60,000 bases of DNA from Cryptomeria japonica (GCF_030272615.1 NC_081408.1:335392793-335452792); one strand, 5' to 3'; positions 35,014-46,554 are shown, counted from the stretch's first letter. Numbers and translations are program-made. Notes: generated by a model not told the origin, from the sequence alone.

Positions 35014-36500
35014 TGTAGACATCTAAAAATGGTCAACGCTTGCGGAGTCATACTTTAACATTTGCGCATTGCCTTATTTTAGGGTTCTTGCATCGCATTA
35101 ACATTTCTTCTATGTTGCACACTTGGTCTTTATCATTTGCGAGCATCGAGTCCTTCTTCTGCATTCCTCATTTTTATCGCTTTCAAATTTGGTCTTGTCA
35201 ATAACAATCTTCAGTCATGATTTTGGTCGATCTTATCCTGTCACATCAATGTGCATGCTCATTTGTCATATTTTGGACATTGTCAATCCTAATCGATGAT
35301 AGAATTAGGGTTTTTTCCTATTGTCAATCTTGTCATTTTGCAACTGATTCATCATCGATCCTTGTCCTGGTCAATCTTGTCATTTTGCGATCAATTTGTC
35401 ATCAATCCTTGTCCTGGTCAATCTTGTCATTTTGTGATCAATTTGTCATCGATCATTGCCCTTTTCAATCATGTCAATTTGGATCAATTAGTCATTGTTC
35501 CTCATCAATTGGCACCTATCAATTTGATCTCTTTGTCAATCTTGGTCAATTTGTCAACCAATCTCAATCGTTTATCAGCATTGGTCCTTTGTCAGTCAAA
35601 ATCATGATCAAATCGACCCTACATCAATTATCTTTTGTCAAGACCTAATTGTCATCCTTGCATTTCTAATTCATCTTCTAGGGTTTTATGATTTATTCAT
35701 TTAATCTTGTTTGTCATTTTCCCTCTAGGTTAAATAATTTATTTATTTATCCTAAGTCTTCTTGTCATAATTAAATATTTATTTAATTGGCTAATTAATT
35801 CCCCCTCTTTTTGTGAATTAATTAATGAATGAAAAATTATTAATTAATTCACCTAATTTACTAATTTCTCCTAATTCCTAATTTTCTATTTCTCCTATTT
35901 TCTTCAATTTTTCTAATATTTCCCCTAATTTCATGGGAATGGCATTTCAATCTTGTCATAATTTGACATAATTTGTCAATCAATCAATCTCGCATGTCAT
36001 AATCTTGTCATAATTTGTCAATCAATCAATCTTGCATAGAAAGTGTTAATTTTGTCATAATTTGTCATATTTGTCATTCTTGATTTGAAATTTCCATTCA
36101 AATCTCTTCATACTAATCTTGTCATCTCTCCAATTTGTCTATAAATTGGATGATTTTCTTCAATCAGAGGAATCTAATCACATTTTTAGAATCTAATCAC
36201 ATTTTCAGAGAAAACCATGCTTCTAGTAGCCTTATGCTGCCATTTCATCTTGTCAATCTTGCTTTCATATTATGCTTTTGCACTTGTAGGTGAGATCCAA
36301 AAACAAATTAATTTGAAGGAGAAAGAAGAACAATGGAGAATTATGGAGGAGATATTCGCATTTGTAATGGTTTGCATTTGGTTTGATTATCTTGTTTTCA
36401 GTTCTTCTATTGAGTGTGATTAGGATTTATTTCATTGCAATTTGGCTTTGTGGTTAGCTAATATCTACTTGCTTTGATGAATTCCAAATTCCTGTCTACA
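35014..36500 (+). repeat. E LTR, first copy
   Basis: 1,487 bp, from TGTAGACATC to TGTCTACA. It holds a 47 bp tandem repeat (three units, 35324-35470, based on TCAATCTTGTCATTTTGC), a TATAAAT box at 36140 within an inverted CCAATTT/AAATTGG, and AT-rich ATTAATTAATT stretches. A primer-binding site follows at 36506. Confidence 0.82.
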
Positions 36501-36505
36501 TTTTC

Positions 36506-36523
36506 TGGTGAACTTGACGTGAA
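36506..36523 (+). other. Primer-binding site of E
   Basis: TGGTGAACTTGACGTGAA lies 5 bases after the LTR, differing from the G1 site by two C-to-T changes. Confidence 0.65.
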
Positions 36524-38365
36524 TCTTAACTCCCTTAACCATGTTTTGAGTGCTCTTGAGCTGATTTGCAGGTGAAAAACTCAAGAAACAGGGCAACTCA
36601 GAGCTTTCTACACACTTTTGCGCCTATGTGGGTGGGTTTTGCGCCTGTGTAGAGGCATTCTGTGCCTGTGTAAAAAAAATAAAAATAAAATAAAATAAAA
36701 TAATTTTTACTTGCAAATTTGTTTGTTTTCGTTCTATTTTCTGCATTCTGGTTTTTCTTTGGTACTAACTCTCTGTGCAACATCTTGGCGTTACGTGTGA
36801 TGAAGACTAAAAATACAAGTACTAACAAATCTTATGCAGGACGTGGTCAAAGACTTTCACTAAAACATCATGCATGTGTTTTTTAAAGTAGTTGCACATT
36901 TAATTTCTTAAAGGTTAATGAACACCATGCATGCTTTGTTTGTTTTTAGCTTGATTGCATGTTTTAACCCTTAGAATTGGGCCTGCCTCCCGATTTGCCT
37001 GGTACTTCTCATAGGCATTGGTGAGAGGGAATGACCCAAAGTGGTGACAAGCTAAAGCTAAGCTCTTCTGAACCACTCTAAATAACTATGGATGCAACAA
37101 AAGTTGTAGACAACGGGTGTTGGAATGGTATTGCGATGATTTATTCACCGGATCAATACCCACCTGAACGGATGCCCCTACTAGAATCTCTTGTTTAGAT
37201 GCCAAAATCCTTCTATCTGTTGGCTTAGGCATTGTGATACACACATGCCGAAGACACCTCTCATGTACTCCTTAGATAGAGATAGCTAATATCAAATCAA
37301 CCCTACATCAATTATCTTTTGTCAAGACCTAATTATCGTCCTTGCATTTCTAATTCATCTTCTAGGGTTTTATGATTTATTCATTTAATCTTGTTTGTCA
37401 TTTTCCCTCTAGGTTAAATAATTTATTTATTTATCCTAAGTCTTCTTGTCACAATTAAATATTTATTTAATTGGCTAATTAATTCCCCCTCTTTTTGTAA
37501 ATTAATTAATGAATGAAAAATTATTAATTAATTCACCTAATTTACTAATTTCTCCTAATTCCTAATTTTCTATTTCTCCTATTTTCTTCAATTTTTCTAA
37601 TATTTCCCCTAATTTCATGGGAATGGCATTTCAATCTTGTCATACATTTGTCATAATGTTTCCATTCTTGATTTTAATTTCCTTTCAAATCTCTTCATGC
37701 TAATCATGTCCTCTCTCCAATTTGTCTATAAATTGGATGAGTTTCTTCAATCAAGAGATCAATCAACCATGCTTCTAGTATCCTAGCGCTATCAAAATCA
37801 ATCTTGCTTTATGCTTTTGCACTTGTAGGTGAGATCCACACAAATCCGCTATTTGGAGGAGAAAGGAGAACAATGGAGGTCAATTGAAAGAGGCATTGGT
37901 GATGGATTTTCATTTATTTTGAGTGTCTTGTTTTCAATTCTTCTATTGATTGTAATTAGGATTTATTTCATTGCAATTTGGATTTGTGGTTAGCTAATAT
38001 CTACTTGCTTTGATGTTAATCGAATTCCTCCACTTCGGCTAGTGCAAATGAGCTCTTTTCCTTCTCCTTGTCTCATTTATAGATCTTTGTCAGTGCCTAG
38101 ATGGATGTGCATGCTCTCCATCTTAGGCTGGTCATGGTCTTTTGCACCTTCTATTGCTTGTAATTTGTGCATCCGACCTTCAATTCTTGATCTGTTCAAA
38201 CCTATCATTTTTTATTATTCTTATCAACTAATTGGCCTATTTTCTGGATGTTTCCGGCCAATTCCTTGAGGGGGCATGCATATGTCATTGTTATTTTCTG
38301 GGGCATTTTCATTATTGTTCTTTGAAACAATGATTAGAGTCACATTGTCTCAAAGAGGGGCAAAA
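36524..38365 (+). other. E internal region, second copy
   Basis: Non-coding, about 1.84 kb. The first part has three spaced GCCTGTGTAG-like phrases (36620-36670) and an (AAAAT)n run at 36671-36700. The middle is shared with 33538 onward. The segment about 37293-38033 copies the 3' half of the LTR, including a TATAAAT box near 37723. It ends with AAAGAGGGGCAAAA. Confidence 0.75.
36671..36703 (+). repeat. (AAAAT)n microsatellite
   Basis: A-rich run with the repeated unit AAAAT, flanked by GTAAAAA and TTTTTAC so that it could fold back on itself. Confidence 0.8.
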
Positions 38366-39854
38366 TGTAGATGTTTAAAAATGGTCAACACTTGCGTAGT
38401 CATACTTTAACATTTGTGCATTTCCTTATTTTAGGGTTCTTGCATTGCATTAACATTTCTTCTATGTTGCGCACTTGGTCTTTATCATTTGTGAGCATCG
38501 AGTCCTTCTTCTACATTCCTCATTTTTATCGCTTTCGAATTTGGTCTTGTCAATAACAATCTTCAGTCATGATTTTGGTTGATCTTATCCTGTCGCATCA
38601 ATGTGCATGCTCATTTGTCATATTTTGGACATCGTCAATCCTAATCGATGACAGAATTAGGGTTTTGTCCTCTTGTCAATCTTGTCATTTTGCAATTGAT
38701 TCGTCATCGATCCTTGTCCTAGTCAATCTTGTCATTTTGCAATCGATTTGTCATCGATCCTTCTCATGGTCAATCTTGTCATTTTGCGATCAATTTGTCA
38801 TCGATTGTTACCCTTTTCAATCATGTCAATTTGGATCAATTAGTCATTGTTCCTCATCAATTGGTGCCTATCAATTTGATCTCTTTGTCAATCTTGGTCA
38901 ATTTGTCAACCAATCTCAATCATTTATCAGCATTGGTCCTTTGTCAGTCAGAATCATGATCAAATCGACCCTACATCAATTATCTTTTGTCAAGACCTAA
39001 TTGTTGTCCTTGAATTTCTAATTCATCTTCTAGGGTTTTATGATTTATTCATTTAATCTTGTTTGTCATTTTCCCTCTAGGTTAAATAATTTATTTATTT
39101 ATCCTAAGTCTTCTTGTCATAATTAAATATTTATTTAATTGGCTAATTAATTCCCCCTCTTTTTGTGAATTAATTAATGAATGGAAAATTATTAATTAAT
39201 TCACCTAATTTACTGATTTCTCCTAATTCCTAATTTTCTATTTCTCCTATTTTCTTCAATTTTTCTAATATTTCCCCTAATTTCATGGGAATGGCATTTC
39301 AATCTTGTCATAATTTGCCATAATGTGTCAATCAATCAATCTTGCATGTCATAATCTTGTCATAATTTGTCAATCAATCAATCTTGCATAGAAAGTGTCA
39401 ATTTTGTCATAATTTATCATATTTGTCATTCTTGATTTGAAATTTCCTTTCAAATCTTTTCATACTAATCTTGTCATCTCTCCAATTTGTCTATAAATTG
39501 GATGATTTTCTTCAATCAGAGGAATCTAGTCACATTTTCAGAATCTAATCACATTTTCAGAGAAAACCACGCTTCTAGTATCCTTATGCTGCCATTTCAT
39601 CTTGTCAATCTTGCTTTCATATTATTCTTTTGCACTTGTAGGTGAGATCCACAAACAAAGTAATATGAAGGAGAAAGAAGAACAATGGAGAATTATGGTG
39701 GAGATATGCATGTTTGTAATGGTTTGCATTTGGTTTGATTATCTTGTTTTTTAGTTCTTCTATTGAGTGTAATTAGGATTTATTTCATTGCAATTTGGCT
39801 TTGTGGTTAGCTAATATCTACTTGCTTTGATGTTAATCGAATTCCTGATCTACA
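38366..39854 (+). repeat. E LTR, second copy
   Basis: 1,489 bp, from TGTAGATGTT to GATCTACA, closely matching 35014-36500. It has the 47 bp tandem repeat at about 38676-38822 and TATAAAT at 39492. It directly abuts element B coding sequence, so this is the true right end of E. Confidence 0.82.
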
Positions 39855-40417
39855 CTCACATATTTCACATTTTCATTAGTGATATCACTAACCCTAAGGG
39901 ATCTTCTATCAGATGTAGCACTAGTTAGGTTCATAACCACCCTGTTTGGGATCTTCATCTTCTTGTCAGGCCTAGTACCGGTAGAGGGTAAACTAGTGAC
40001 TGCCTGGATTGCCTCATTAATTTTGAAAACAAAATCTAACCACAAAAATTCACCATGAACCCTACTAAGTACAAGATAAACTATCTCATCCAGAAATTTA
40101 GGAATGCTCAAGATATCAACAAATCCTAAATCCTCAACAATCTTATGCTCTGGCTTGATTAAACCTTGTTTATCAACTATAACATTCTAGTATATGTTTT
40201 TCAAATCATCAGACCCTAAATTATTTATGTTGCAATGAATATATATCCTCGAATCTTCAGCAAAAGTAACTCCTTTCAAAATTTTAGAAAAGGCACAAAT
40301 GGAATCATCTTTCTTAGCAATATTGGGAATGATATTAAAAATGGGTCTAGGATTCTTAACATTCTTTACCACAGTAGGGTTTGCAATGAATTCGGGAACA
40401 AAAGATAAATTATCCAT
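39855..40417 (-). pseudogene. Element B ORF2, N-terminal part
   Basis: Minus-strand frame from ATG 40417 (M-D-N-L-S-F-V-P-E-F), matching the starts of ORF2 in A and C (P-E-F-I-x-N-P-T-V-V). It has TAG at 40184-40186 and continues in the same frame through S-R-V-H-G-E-F-L-W-L-D and V-S-D-I-T-N-E-N-V-K-Y to 39855, where E begins. The protein resumes at 26871; about 55-60 codons present in A are missing between the two halves. Confidence 0.78.
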
Positions 40418-40691
40418 GATACTGAAATAAATACCTTTTCTACAAGTGAAATTCTCTGAAATGCCCTAAAAATGTCTTAGCTGCTTCACCTATTGAATGC
40501 CTTCACTCTCTTCACGCTCTTCATAAATTTGAATGCTTTGTGCTTCAAAATGAGGGATTTACATGCTTTATAACCAGAAAGTTTGCCAACATCTACATTA
40601 AATGCTTCCGATTAAGTGAAAACTTAACAAGTCTGCCAGTAAAGAAGAAATATAACTTCTTACCATCAACTGAGGGTAAAATGCATGTTTT
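40418..40691 (-). promoter_or_regulatory. Element B ORF1-ORF2 spacer with TATA-like box
   Basis: On the minus strand GGTTATAAAGC lies at about 40574-40564, some 150 bp before the ORF2 ATG, as in A and C. The following CTCATTTTGA and CAAAGCATTCAA are also shared. Confidence 0.45.
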
Positions 40692-41840
40692 TCAATTTTC
40701 TACCTTACCCTTAAGGATTATTCCTAGGTTAGATGAAGTACCTCCTCCCGGTGTAGGACTACCCTATTCTGCCAGTGCAGAGACAGATTCCTCACTACTT
40801 TGATCTCTCTTCCTAACCCATTGTTTAGAAAATTCTTGCTTGATTTCAGTCACCTTTTCTTTGCCTTTTTTATTGGATCCTTTATTGTTTGCTAGTGAAT
40901 TCTTGCTTCTACAAAATTTTGCAATATGCCCAATCTTGTTACATGCATAGCAAGTTACATTATTTCTCTAAATTGCCTTTCCATAACCTTGACCAGTTTG
41001 AGTTCTGTATTGATTAGATAAATGTCCAAATCTACCACAAACATAGAATTTCACATTCATTCTATAATTGTCTAAGTTGTGACCATTTTTATTGCATTTG
41101 GAATTTTGACTGGTGGGTGAGTTTGTGTTCTGATTATTTCTAAATCTGCACTGATTTTCTCTATGACCAAATTTGTTGCAATTAAAACATTTTCTATTAA
41201 ATTTATAAACATTAGGTTACCTGGCCGGTTTGGTGTGATCATGATTGTTTGCAGTCTTGGAGCTTTCTCCATGTTCAAATCCAAGTCCAATAGTTTTTCC
41301 ATCAGGTTTTTGACTTTTCAGCATATCATCAAGATTATCTAAACTTTTCTTGAATTTGTCTTTATATTCATTTGCAGTGACCAACTCACTTTCCAAAGTG
41401 CTAACTTGTCTCAAAAGTTCCTCTTTGTCATGTTGCATGTGAATCAAATCAATTTTGAGTATATCATTTTCATAACTAACCCTTTGAGATTCATTTGATC
41501 TTTCATTAAGTCTTCTAGCCAAATCTTCCTCATTCTTCTTCCTATCTTCAATACCTTTGTATAGTCTCATGGTTAAATCTTGCATCTCATTCTTCACGTT
41601 ACTATTCTCTTGTCTCAATTTCTCTACAATATCTCTGAGAGTCTCTTTTTTTTCATCATCTTGATTTTGCAATTGCACATGTAATTGTTTTCTCTTATTC
41701 TTTGCTATAATCAGGTGATCTTGAAGTACTTTGATAAATTCTCGAGCAGTTTTGAGTTCATCTTCCAGTTTGATATTCTTTAATTTTTCTTCACCAAAAT
41801 CTTCAAGAGCTCTTTCCAATTGTTGTCTCAAACTTTCCAT
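40692..41840 (-). pseudogene. Element B ORF1: coiled coil with four zinc knuckles
   Basis: 383 codons from ATG 41840 (M-E-S-L-R-Q-Q-L-E-R) to TGA 40692-40694. The coiled-coil half (residues 1-207) is open. Stops follow at 41214-41216, after G-Y-G-K-A-I and in the tail. Knuckles: C-F-N-C-N-K-F-G-H-x4-C intact; the second and third damaged by Cys-to-Asn or Cys-to-Tyr changes; the fourth, C-Y-A-C-N-K-I-G-H-x4-C, intact. This is the best-preserved N-terminal half of the three copies. Confidence 0.78.
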
Positions 41841-41889
41841 CAGTACTATTTTAGAATCTTCCTCAAGCTGTTAGGCTTCTATAAATAGA

Positions 41890-41910
41890 GGACTAGGCTC
41901 TGATACCAAT
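41890..41910 (-). other. Primer-binding site of element B
   Basis: Minus strand ATTGGTATCAGAGCCTAGTC next to the LTR: an intact TGGTATCAGAGC, the iMet-type Copia primer site. Confidence 0.88.
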
Positions 41911-42786
41911 TGTTAGATACTTGATCAGTCCCAAAGACACCAAGAGGGGGGGGTGAATTAGTGTCTAACCGGTTTCAAAAGATTTAAACTTGTTTGCAAC
42001 TTTATAACCTAAATTAATATACTGGTAAACAAGTAATAATGCAATAAAGAGAAATAAGAGAGACAACATCAATGCACACCATAAAACAAGATATTTTGGT
42101 GAGGAAACTCGGTAGGGGAAAAACCTTGGTGGGATTTGTGACCTACAATATTTACTCACTAGCCAATAAGAATAAATATTACTTATATAATAGGGGCCTG
42201 CACATGTAAGAAGGCCAATAACCTAGAGCTCACTACTCAACAACAAAACTAGAGTCTCACTAACTACAAAGTTGGATGGTTAAATCCAATGACAATGTAC
42301 TGCTCAAAATAGCATCTAAAATGCTAGATTTAGTACCGTTTTAAGATCTGTCAAATACCTCTACCATAAACCTTGCTTTGCTCTGCTCTGCTTTTATTCG
42401 CTCATAAAATACTTACATCAAAATGCATATATAGATATCCGCTCTCATATTCATTACCTAATTACATAATCTTCTCCGACAAAATGACCTACAAGTTCTC
42501 ATACATATATGAGTCTTTACAATACATCATGTTGACTACAAATAATTAATTACATTACAATATAATTTGCATAAATAAAAATTTATCATATGTCGGCCTG
42601 GGTGCAGATATGATTCATTGTTGATGTAAACTAGATGTCATTGTGAATGAACTTTATGTAGTTGCCAGTACCAATATGCTAAGTCTGTTGCCAATATAAT
42701 CAATAGAATCATGTAGAACCCTGTTACCAGTTGGTTGCCATCAATGACAACATCAACCATTCTCATCTAAGTGTGTAATGCCAATA
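41911..42786 (-). repeat. 5' LTR of element B
   Basis: 876 bp. On the minus strand it starts TATTGGCATTAC (TG mutated to TA) and ends GTATCTAACA. It is homologous to the A and C LTRs, with the box around GTTTTTCCCCTACCGAG (about 42100-42125) and the C-rich tract (41945-41952). The outer flank GAATT (42787-42791) would be its target copy. Confidence 0.85.
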
Positions 42787-43879
42787 GAATTCCAAAAGTC
42801 ATGTGAATCCCCGAAGATCAAATATTACCATTCAGACAAAGGCTCGAACTCATTTCAAATTGGGGATTATTTAAGTAGGACCTTGGAATTTTGGGGTGAC
42901 ATCCTAGTCCTACCTCAATCAAGACCAAAAAAATGTTAAAATAAAGTGGTCATCTCATGGTAGGACCCATAAAAGGTTGTTCATGGTCTCAAAGCTAGAG
43001 AATAGTCAGAAACAAATACATAATGGTGATGAGGATAGGGCACACTAAAATAATAGCACAAACATGAGGTGTAAATTGGCCTAATGACAATTTATGATGC
43101 TACAACATTAATTTTTTAATTTCTTTTGGTGGACAAATTTTTTTGTTGCAAGAGTTGTTTTATATTTGTGTTTTAGGGATTATGTAGTTACAAGATGTTG
43201 TAGAGGAATGAATTTCATTCCTTGTCTTTCTAGTACTCTAAGGTGTTATGGATTGTTGATTCTTGATCCTAAGCACTTTATATTTCTTCTGTGATGATTC
43301 ACAAGTTCAATTTTTGTTTCGGATTGAAAGTTTTAAGAACAATAGATTGCTATGAACTAACTTATGTATTTTGGTTTGAGCAGTTGTATGTGGTGAGTGT
43401 AGAATCTTTTTGGAGAGATGTTTTGGAGAGATTTGGAAGGTGTGTCAATATGTTGTAAGTCTTTACATATCTATTTTCCTTCCACATGTGTTATATAGAT
43501 TGGTTTTGGGGTTAATGGTAATGATACAAACTATATCTCTATAAGTCGACCTTATAGAGAATAGTGAAGATTCAATTAATATATAATGAATAGATTAATT
43601 ATGTAATAAAAAGGAAGTGTAGCATGAGGTGTAGAAAAATGTTGTATCATGTGTGAAGTTAACATGAAATGATATAGAGGTCTAGATGTAGTACAATGTA
43701 GAAATGTAAGTTTGATCAGATGACTATTAAGTTGTGAATTATTATTTGCAAATTTGTAGATGTTTAGTTCAATTTCTTGAATTTGTTGCATCTAAACAGG
43801 TAATTTGTGTCTTGCCCTGGAGAAGTGGTCTTCAACTATGCAATTCCTCCTTTTTATCTTCCCCTTAGGTTGTGTGCCT
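42787..43879. other. Unassigned non-coding DNA
   Basis: About 1.1 kb between element B and LTR D'. No frame above about 70 codons, no LTR ends, no RNA gene. It is probably older, decayed target DNA into which both elements inserted. Confidence 0.5.
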
Positions 43880-44470
43880 TGTTAGAAACAACAATGAAGG
43901 AAAACTAAGGGGGCGTGAATCAGTTTTCACCGAATCAACAAACCTAATCACAAATACAGATCTGATAAATTGCAACAATAAAAAAGATAAGCAAATTGAT
44001 AGAACAACACAAAACACCAAGCTTTTGATGTGGAAAACCTAGTTAAGGTAAAAAACATGGTGGAAACCTACCCACAATATGATGACACTCTATAGTAGTA
44101 TATGTAAATATTACAATGGGGAATGCACATGCATCTAGACACACTACCTAGAGCATACAACTCAAGATAAAATAACCCAAAAGGATACAACCCTCAAGGA
44201 AGGCTCACTACCTTACAAGGAAGTCTAACTGAATTCCAAAATATTCAGACAACAATCCACAATCAAGTGAACTGAAAGAATAGCATCTCCGAATGCCTAA
44301 TGATAGTTCTGGTTAAGCACATATGTCTGCTCGGCATCACTCCAAAACTCTTCTCAATACACCATACCGAAAGATGAATCCTTGTTTGCACATACATAAC
44401 TCTTTGATAATGTAGACACAACCTTTACACCTAAGATGTATGGAAATATCACCTATTTATACAATTCATC
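43880..44470 (-). repeat. LTR D': partial minus-strand Copia LTR
   Basis: On the minus strand this is the 3' part of an LTR ending TTTCTAACA at 43880. It matches the next repeat (44471 onward) base for base in long stretches, including GATGTGGAAAACCT and TTTGATAATGTAGACACAAC. It stops at 44470 where the related LTR D starts, so D inserted into D'. No primer site lies on the left, which makes 43880 the outer end of the element. Confidence 0.75.
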
Positions 44471-44989
44471 TATTAGCAGCAACAAAGAAGGAATACTAAG
44501 AGGGGGGGTGAATCAGTCTTCACCATAATACAAAACTTTAAGCACAATGACATATCTAACAAACTACAACAATAAATAGATAATCATATTAACAACACAA
44601 CACACAACACCAAGTTTTTTGATGTGGAAAACCTGGTTAAGGGAAAAAACATGGTGGGAACCTATCCACAGTAAGACGATACTCTACAGTAGTATGTGAA
44701 AATGTTACAATGGGGAATGCACATGCATTTAGGCACACTTCCTAGAGCTCACTACTCAAAAGATATTTGCCCAAAAGGCTACAACCCTTGAGGAAGTCTC
44801 ACTTACTTACAACAAGATTTAAACTACAATCTGGAAGAAATGAACTGAAAGAATAGCATCTCCAAATGCCTGATTACAGCTCCAGTTAAGCATAGTTGTT
44901 TGCCCTTCAACAACAATCTCACCTCAAACTCAACACTGAAGGATAAATCACTTTTTTTCACACAAATATCTCTTTGATAATGCAGACAC
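44471..44989 (-). repeat. LTR D, outer part
   Basis: Begins TATTAGCAGC on the plus strand, a mutated version of TGTTAGAAAC at 43880. It runs to the 5 bp target copy GACAC (44985-44989) next to Copia3 and resumes at 52369. Confidence 0.8.
44985..44989 (+). other. Target-site duplication of Copia3, left copy
   Basis: GACAC. The right copy is at 52364-52368. The related LTR D' has the uninterrupted sequence GTAGACACAAC at 44413-44423, which confirms the 5 bp duplication. Confidence 0.9.
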
Positions 44990-46483
44990 TATTGGCATAT
45001 GTTTAGAGTTTGATGACATGATGATATTGTATGTTGTCATTGATGTCAATATGCTAAAGTATGAATCAGCATATTGATGAAAGAAAACTGGCAAGTGAAT
45101 CGGTATGATATGTGGATTAGTATATGTGAAAAAGTAAAGTGGTATGTTGGAATGAGAACCGGTATATGAGAAGTTTTGTATCGGGGTTTCAGTTGGCATG
45201 ACTACTGGTTGGTAGTCTCTGCTTCAGGGTTTCTGGTTGATACATTCCAAGTTTGTGTGATTCAATCAATGACATCTTGTGATGAGTTAGCATTGTTATC
45301 AAGATCTGATCATGTTGCCATGCCATCCTTATGCGTGTGAAGGATTTCCTTGAGGATCTTGCATGAAGAAGATTGATCCTATCTACCTCAAGAATGTGTG
45401 AAGTCTCTGTAAATGGTGGAGAGAGCGTGATGGGTTATCAGCTTCTCGAAGCGGCAAAGAATGAACATTGGAGAATGTCTTGAGTTTTGTTCAATACTGT
45501 TGTATTCAATGTAGTATGATTAACATTCAGGATTGAACCGACTGAATTGATAAACCTAAATATTTAGGGTTTAGGGTTTATGCTACCGACCTGTCTATTT
45601 TTTTATAAGGTCGATGATGTTTTTCATATCGAAGTTGTTGGCAAAAGTTATGTGTGTATCCAAGTCAAGAGATACCTTATTCTTGCCAAATCAGAGAAGT
45701 GTGTGTATACCTGCAGAGTGTGATTGCAAAAGCAAAGGAGCTAAAGAGGATCTTCCTTGGCATTGTGTGCTGTTATCAGATTAGTGATTTACCTATTGAC
45801 TTCTAACCATTTTAGTAGTAGGAAAATCCATTAACCAGGTAGCTTTAATAGGATTTTGTGTAAATCCTTTAACAGGGTGACTCAATTCAATGAGTTCTTG
45901 AAATCCTCTTGCGAGGTAACCTTTGACATGGTTCTAAGCTTTAATTGGGTATTTAAGCCATCCCTTAATTGGGTGATCCCTAGCAGGATCGGTTCCTAGC
46001 AGAACCTATTGTAAAAGTCTTTAACTAGACTAGGCTCCTAACAAAGCAGACATCAGAAGAGTTCAAAGAACAGCTTGTGGGTATTCATCCCCACTGTGGT
46101 TTTTCCCAGTTGGGTTTCCATGTGAAAAATCTGTGTGTCATGTGTGATGCCTTTTCATGTGATCATTAGTGTTTTATGTTAAGTGGTAATGCATGTTGGT
46201 CTAGTGATTATTATATGTCTGATGATGTATTACCTATCTATGCATGTGATTTAAGTTAAAAGGAGATGTTAGGTGAGGTAAATATCTAAGTAGTAACCGG
46301 TTTATATCTTTCATAGTCTCACTGAGTTTTACCAGTAGTACCCTGATTTAGACCGGTGATACTATTTACCAGTTAAAGTGCAGCCTTTGCAGTCAAACCA
46401 GTTCAGGGAAAAGTTTTTTCCTGTACTGATTCACCCCCCCTCTTAGTACCATTTTGGTACTAATTGTTCATCATTATTCATCA
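44990..46483 (+). repeat. 5' LTR of Copia3
   Basis: 1,494 bp, TATTGGCATATG to ATTCATCA. Features: telomere-like repeat 45563-45580 followed by TATAAGGTCGATG; hairpin series about 45820-46030, with GATCC/CTAGCA/GGATC (45975-45990) directly followed by GGTTC/CTAGCA/GAACC (45991-46006); the box GTGGTTTTTCCC near 46096; the C-rich tract near 46433. Confidence 0.92.
45563..45580 (+). promoter_or_regulatory. Doubled TTTAGGG telo-box in LTR
   Basis: Two perfect TTTAGGG units plus TTTA, repeated at 51444-51461 in the 3' LTR and, reversed, at 927-942. Position upstream of TATAAGG suggests a promoter element; two units are too few for a telomere remnant. Confidence 0.45.
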
Positions 46484-46500
46484 ATTGGTATCAGAGCATC
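46484..46500 (+). other. Primer-binding site of Copia3
   Basis: ATTGGTATCAGAGCATC, intact iMet-type Copia primer site next to the LTR end. Confidence 0.92.
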
Positions 46501-46554
46501 CTCCAGGTCCTCTGTGTTGTAAGCTTAACTGCTTGAGGAAATGATCCTACTCTA

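Larger units (their letters stand above)
33538..39854 (+). mobile_element. Element E: non-coding LTR element in tandem (internal-LTR-internal-LTR)
   Basis: Internal region (33538-35013, 5' part missing), LTR (35014-36500), full internal region (36501-38365), LTR (38366-39854). The two units repeat at about 3,353 bp. No frame longer than about 140 codons and no retroviral motif is seen, so it is a LARD-like non-autonomous element. Its primer site resembles that of G1/G2, hinting at the same helper. It sits in ORF2 of element B; 39855-39859 (CTCAC) would be one target copy, the other having been deleted. Confidence 0.8.

Noticed and set aside
34792-35058. 88-codon frame in E, partly repeated at 38042-38269
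   Set aside because: The frame length differs between the two copies and no domain is visible. E looks non-coding throughout.
35217-35648. 143-codon frame in the E LTR, repeated at 38569-39000
   Set aside because: It is made by the 47 bp tandem repeat (TCAATCTTGTCATTTTGC), whose translation is repetitive, and it sits inside an LTR.
33538-39854. Assembly duplication as the sole explanation of the E tandem
   Set aside because: The two units differ by scattered substitutions and one is interrupted by G2, so they are distinct DNA; only long reads could finally exclude a collapse or expansion error.
42787-43879. Possible host exon in the unassigned stretch
   Set aside because: No frame above about 70 codons, no splice-site pair with coding-like sequence, no recognisable protein.
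45563-45580. TTTAGGG repeats as an interstitial telomere
   Set aside because: Only two units, at a constant place in LTRs of one family; better read as an LTR promoter motif.
46484-46500. TGGTATCAGAGC sites as remnants of tRNA genes
   Set aside because: They are short, always next to LTR ends and lack the rest of a tRNA; they are primer-binding sites.
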